From positions 62,001 through 126,000 of the forward strand of contig NZ_JACHFD010000003.1 of the NCBI RefSeq assembly GCF_014201715.1: a DNA stretch of 64,000 nt. The letters run 5' to 3'. This DNA is from Haloferula luteola (GTDB lineage Bacteria; Verrucomicrobiota; Verrucomicrobiia; Verrucomicrobiales; Akkermansiaceae). Numbering within the stretch: the stretch's first letter is position 1; each line of letters opens with the position of its first letter. Of this stretch, positions 62,770 to 64,000 are shown piece after piece. A program made the position numbers and the translations under genes. A model generated the notes under the pieces. It did no database searches. It saw only the letters and a list, made by a program, of their open reading frames with translations, and was not told the origin of the DNA.

Positions 62770-63426
62770 ATGAAACTTCAGCTCACGGTAGTCGCTAGCA
62801 TTGCGGCCGCCCTCAGTGCCCAAGGGGCCTTGGTCTCCTACTGGAACTTTAACGGCCTGTCGATTTCGACGGCGTCCACTCCAGGATCGGGAGGAGTCCC
62901 TACTTCCATCAGCGCGGATCAAGGGAGTGGAAGCCTTGATCTCTCCAACTGGACAGGAACTGTCGATGACTTTGGCGGTACGACCCTCAACGCGCTCGAT
63001 TCTGACCCTTCAGAAGAGTCTCTGAGTTTGGTCGGGAATATCGGCAACGGCAGCTTCATTGAGATCGGTGTGAACCTGACGGACTACTCGGATCCTGTCA
63101 TCACCTTCTCTACGCGGGGAACAGGCACGGGATTCAATTCAGGAATTTGGTCATACAGCATCGACGGAATCAACTACTTCGATCTCGCCATCAATACCGC
63201 CAGCAATAGCAGCACGTTCGCCCTCCAAACGGTCGACTTTTCATCGGAAGACACCCTTGATGGAGCATCATCGGTCACTTTCCGCTACACTCTTACCGGC
63301 GCCTCTTCAACTTCGGGTAACAACCGCATTGATAACCTTCAGATCAATGCCGTTCCCGTCCCAGAGCCCACTTTCGCCCTTCTCGGAGGACTCGGACTTC
63401 TTGGTTTGATGCGTCGTCGCCGCTGA
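62770..63426 (+). CDS. PEP-CTERM sorting-domain protein
   Basis: 218 residues. N-terminal signal peptide (MKLQLTVVASIAAALSAQGA), a LamG-like beta-rich central part (VSYWNFNGLSIST, SLSLVGNIGNGSFIEIG, WSYSIDGINYFDLAINTA, SVTFRYTLTGASS, NNRIDNLQI) and the C-terminal PEP-CTERM signal: VPEPTFALLGGLGLLGLMRRRR. The tail would be processed by an exosortase and the protein anchored or secreted into an extracellular matrix. No exosortase lies in this window. It is followed by a strong terminator. Confidence 0.93.
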   Translation: MKLQLTVVASIAAALSAQGALVSYWNFNGLSISTASTPGSGGVPTSISADQGSGSLDLSNWTGTVDDFGGTTLNALDSDPSEESLSLVGNIGNGSFIEIGVNLTDYSDPVITFSTRGTGTGFNSGIWSYSIDGINYFDLAINTASNSSTFALQTVDFSSEDTLDGASSVTFRYTLTGASSTSGNNRIDNLQINAVPVPEPTFALLGGLGLLGLMRRRR

Positions 63427-63448
63427 TCAGATCTTCCATCACTTCCTC

Positions 63449-63483
63449 AAAAAGGCGCCAGGTTTCGAACCTGGCGCCTTTTT
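63449..63483 (+). terminator. Intrinsic terminator after the PEP-CTERM gene
   Basis: A long perfect stem AAAAAGGCGCCAGGTT/AACCTGGCGCCTTTTT with a 3-base loop (TCG), ending in a T run on the plus strand and an A run before it, so it could act in both directions. Confidence 0.92.
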
Positions 63484-63597
63484 ATCTCTCTAAATATCAA
63501 GGAACAGAACTCATTTGGCAGGCAGGATGCTTTGTCCACGGTTAGCCCACGAGCGTCCTTCGTTCAGTGCGGCCAAACCATGCAGCCAAAGACTCCC

Positions 63598-64000
63598 ATG
63601 AAGATCGAAAATCCAATCCTACTCGCCCTCGCCCTCGCCTTCACCTCGCTCTCCGCTCACGGCGCGGTCGTTCTAAATGAAGTGATGGCATCCACCACCG
63701 GAGCGGATGCGGAGTTCATCGAACTCTACAACACCGGAGGCTCTCCGATCGACCTGAGTGGCTGGGAAATCCGCCTCTACGAAAGCGATGCCGGAGCCTC
63801 CCTTGGGAGCCTCGACGGAACCGTCTCGATCACCGTAGGAATCATTCAACCCGGAGGATACTTTCTCATCGGCAACGATGAATTTGTCACCGACTACGGC
63901 ATCAATCCAGATCTTCTCGACTCCAGTCTTTCGATTGAAAACAGCTCCGTCACGATCCAACTGGTCGACTCGCTCGGGGGCTCTGAAGACATCGTTTACA
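63598..64000 (+). CDS. Secreted lamin-tail-domain protein, 5' part only
   Basis: 134 codons to the window end from ATG 63598 (ATG 63580 is a possible alternative). The signal peptide is MKIENPILLALALAFTSLSA. The mature part opens with VVLNEVMASTTGADAEFIELYNTG, followed by PIDLSGWEIRLYESDAGA, then GGYFLIGNDEF, the standard pattern of the lamin tail (LTD) domain of secreted bacterial proteins, often attached to nucleases or phosphatases. The rest lies outside the window, so the catalytic part is unknown. Confidence 0.85.
   Translation, partial: MKIENPILLALALAFTSLSAHGAVVLNEVMASTTGADAEFIELYNTGGSPIDLSGWEIRLYESDAGASLGSLDGTVSITVGIIQPGGYFLIGNDEFVTDYGINPDLLDSSLSIENSSVTIQLVDSLGGSEDIVY

Overview
The window is high-GC, densely coded bacterial DNA and most resembles Verrucomicrobiota (order Verrucomicrobiales). 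The support is circumstantial but consistent: a PEP-CTERM protein ending in an Arg-rich tail (62770-63426), secreted LamG, lamin-tail and autotransporter-strand-repeat proteins, an ECF sigma factor paired with a transmembrane Ser/Thr kinase (36190-38928), a GntR/LacI-type hybrid regulator, a long-form IspH, and few clear Shine-Dalgarno sites. LptE- and BamD-like lipoproteins point to a Gram-negative envelope. No rRNA, CRISPR array, phage or intact insertion sequence was seen. One tRNA gene (Thr, CGT) is present.

Layout. 1-4.7 kb: secreted LamG protein (partial) and a large M11-like metalloprotease with ricin-type repeats, divergent from a GntR/LacI-type regulator. 4.9 kb: tRNA-Thr. 5.4-26.7 kb: mainly housekeeping genes: S41 peptidase, YjbQ, RsmB-type methylase, an AP2-like protein coupled to hisD, hemolysin III, mutM, RDD protein, a trypsin-like lipoprotein, L,D-transpeptidase, rhodanese, dtd, recF, hisS-aspS, a COG1092 methylase, cupin, lipA, ruvB. 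26.8-36.1 kb: a pectin (rhamnogalacturonan/pectate) degradation locus with PL4 lyase, GH106 alpha-L-rhamnosidase and a 1603-residue PL1-like lyase carrying autotransporter-associated strand repeats. 36.2-38.9 kb: kinase and ECF sigma factor, convergent with the lyase. 39.3-50.6 kb: the accessory region, with a LamG/Ig metalloprotease-like protein, a two-gene secreted operon (44684-47086 and 43582-44679) whose downstream half has been tandemly duplicated (1280-bp direct repeats), a frameshifted relic of the metalloprotease gene tail, a DUF1593-type secreted protein and a broken small secreted gene. 51-64 kb: metallophosphoesterase, an RlmB-like methylase lacking the usual N-terminal domain, a TIGR02206-like membrane protein, ispH, TPR protein, proC, BamD-like and LptE-like lipoproteins, rsmI, a sugar-isomerase-like TIM barrel, ilvB-ilvH, a PEP-CTERM protein and the start of a lamin-tail-domain protein.

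How the genes fit together. The 26.8-36.1 kb genes would cut the rhamnogalacturonan backbone (PL4), remove rhamnose (GH106) and cut homogalacturonan (PL1). The best candidate for something undescribed is the 42.2-47.1 kb secreted pair: a calcium-repeat, FlgD-Ig-like protein with a His/Cys arrangement reminiscent of clan CD cysteine peptidases, followed 4 bp later by a secreted protein of unknown family that was duplicated and then changed in two clusters. All functions are read from sequence only; no database search was possible.
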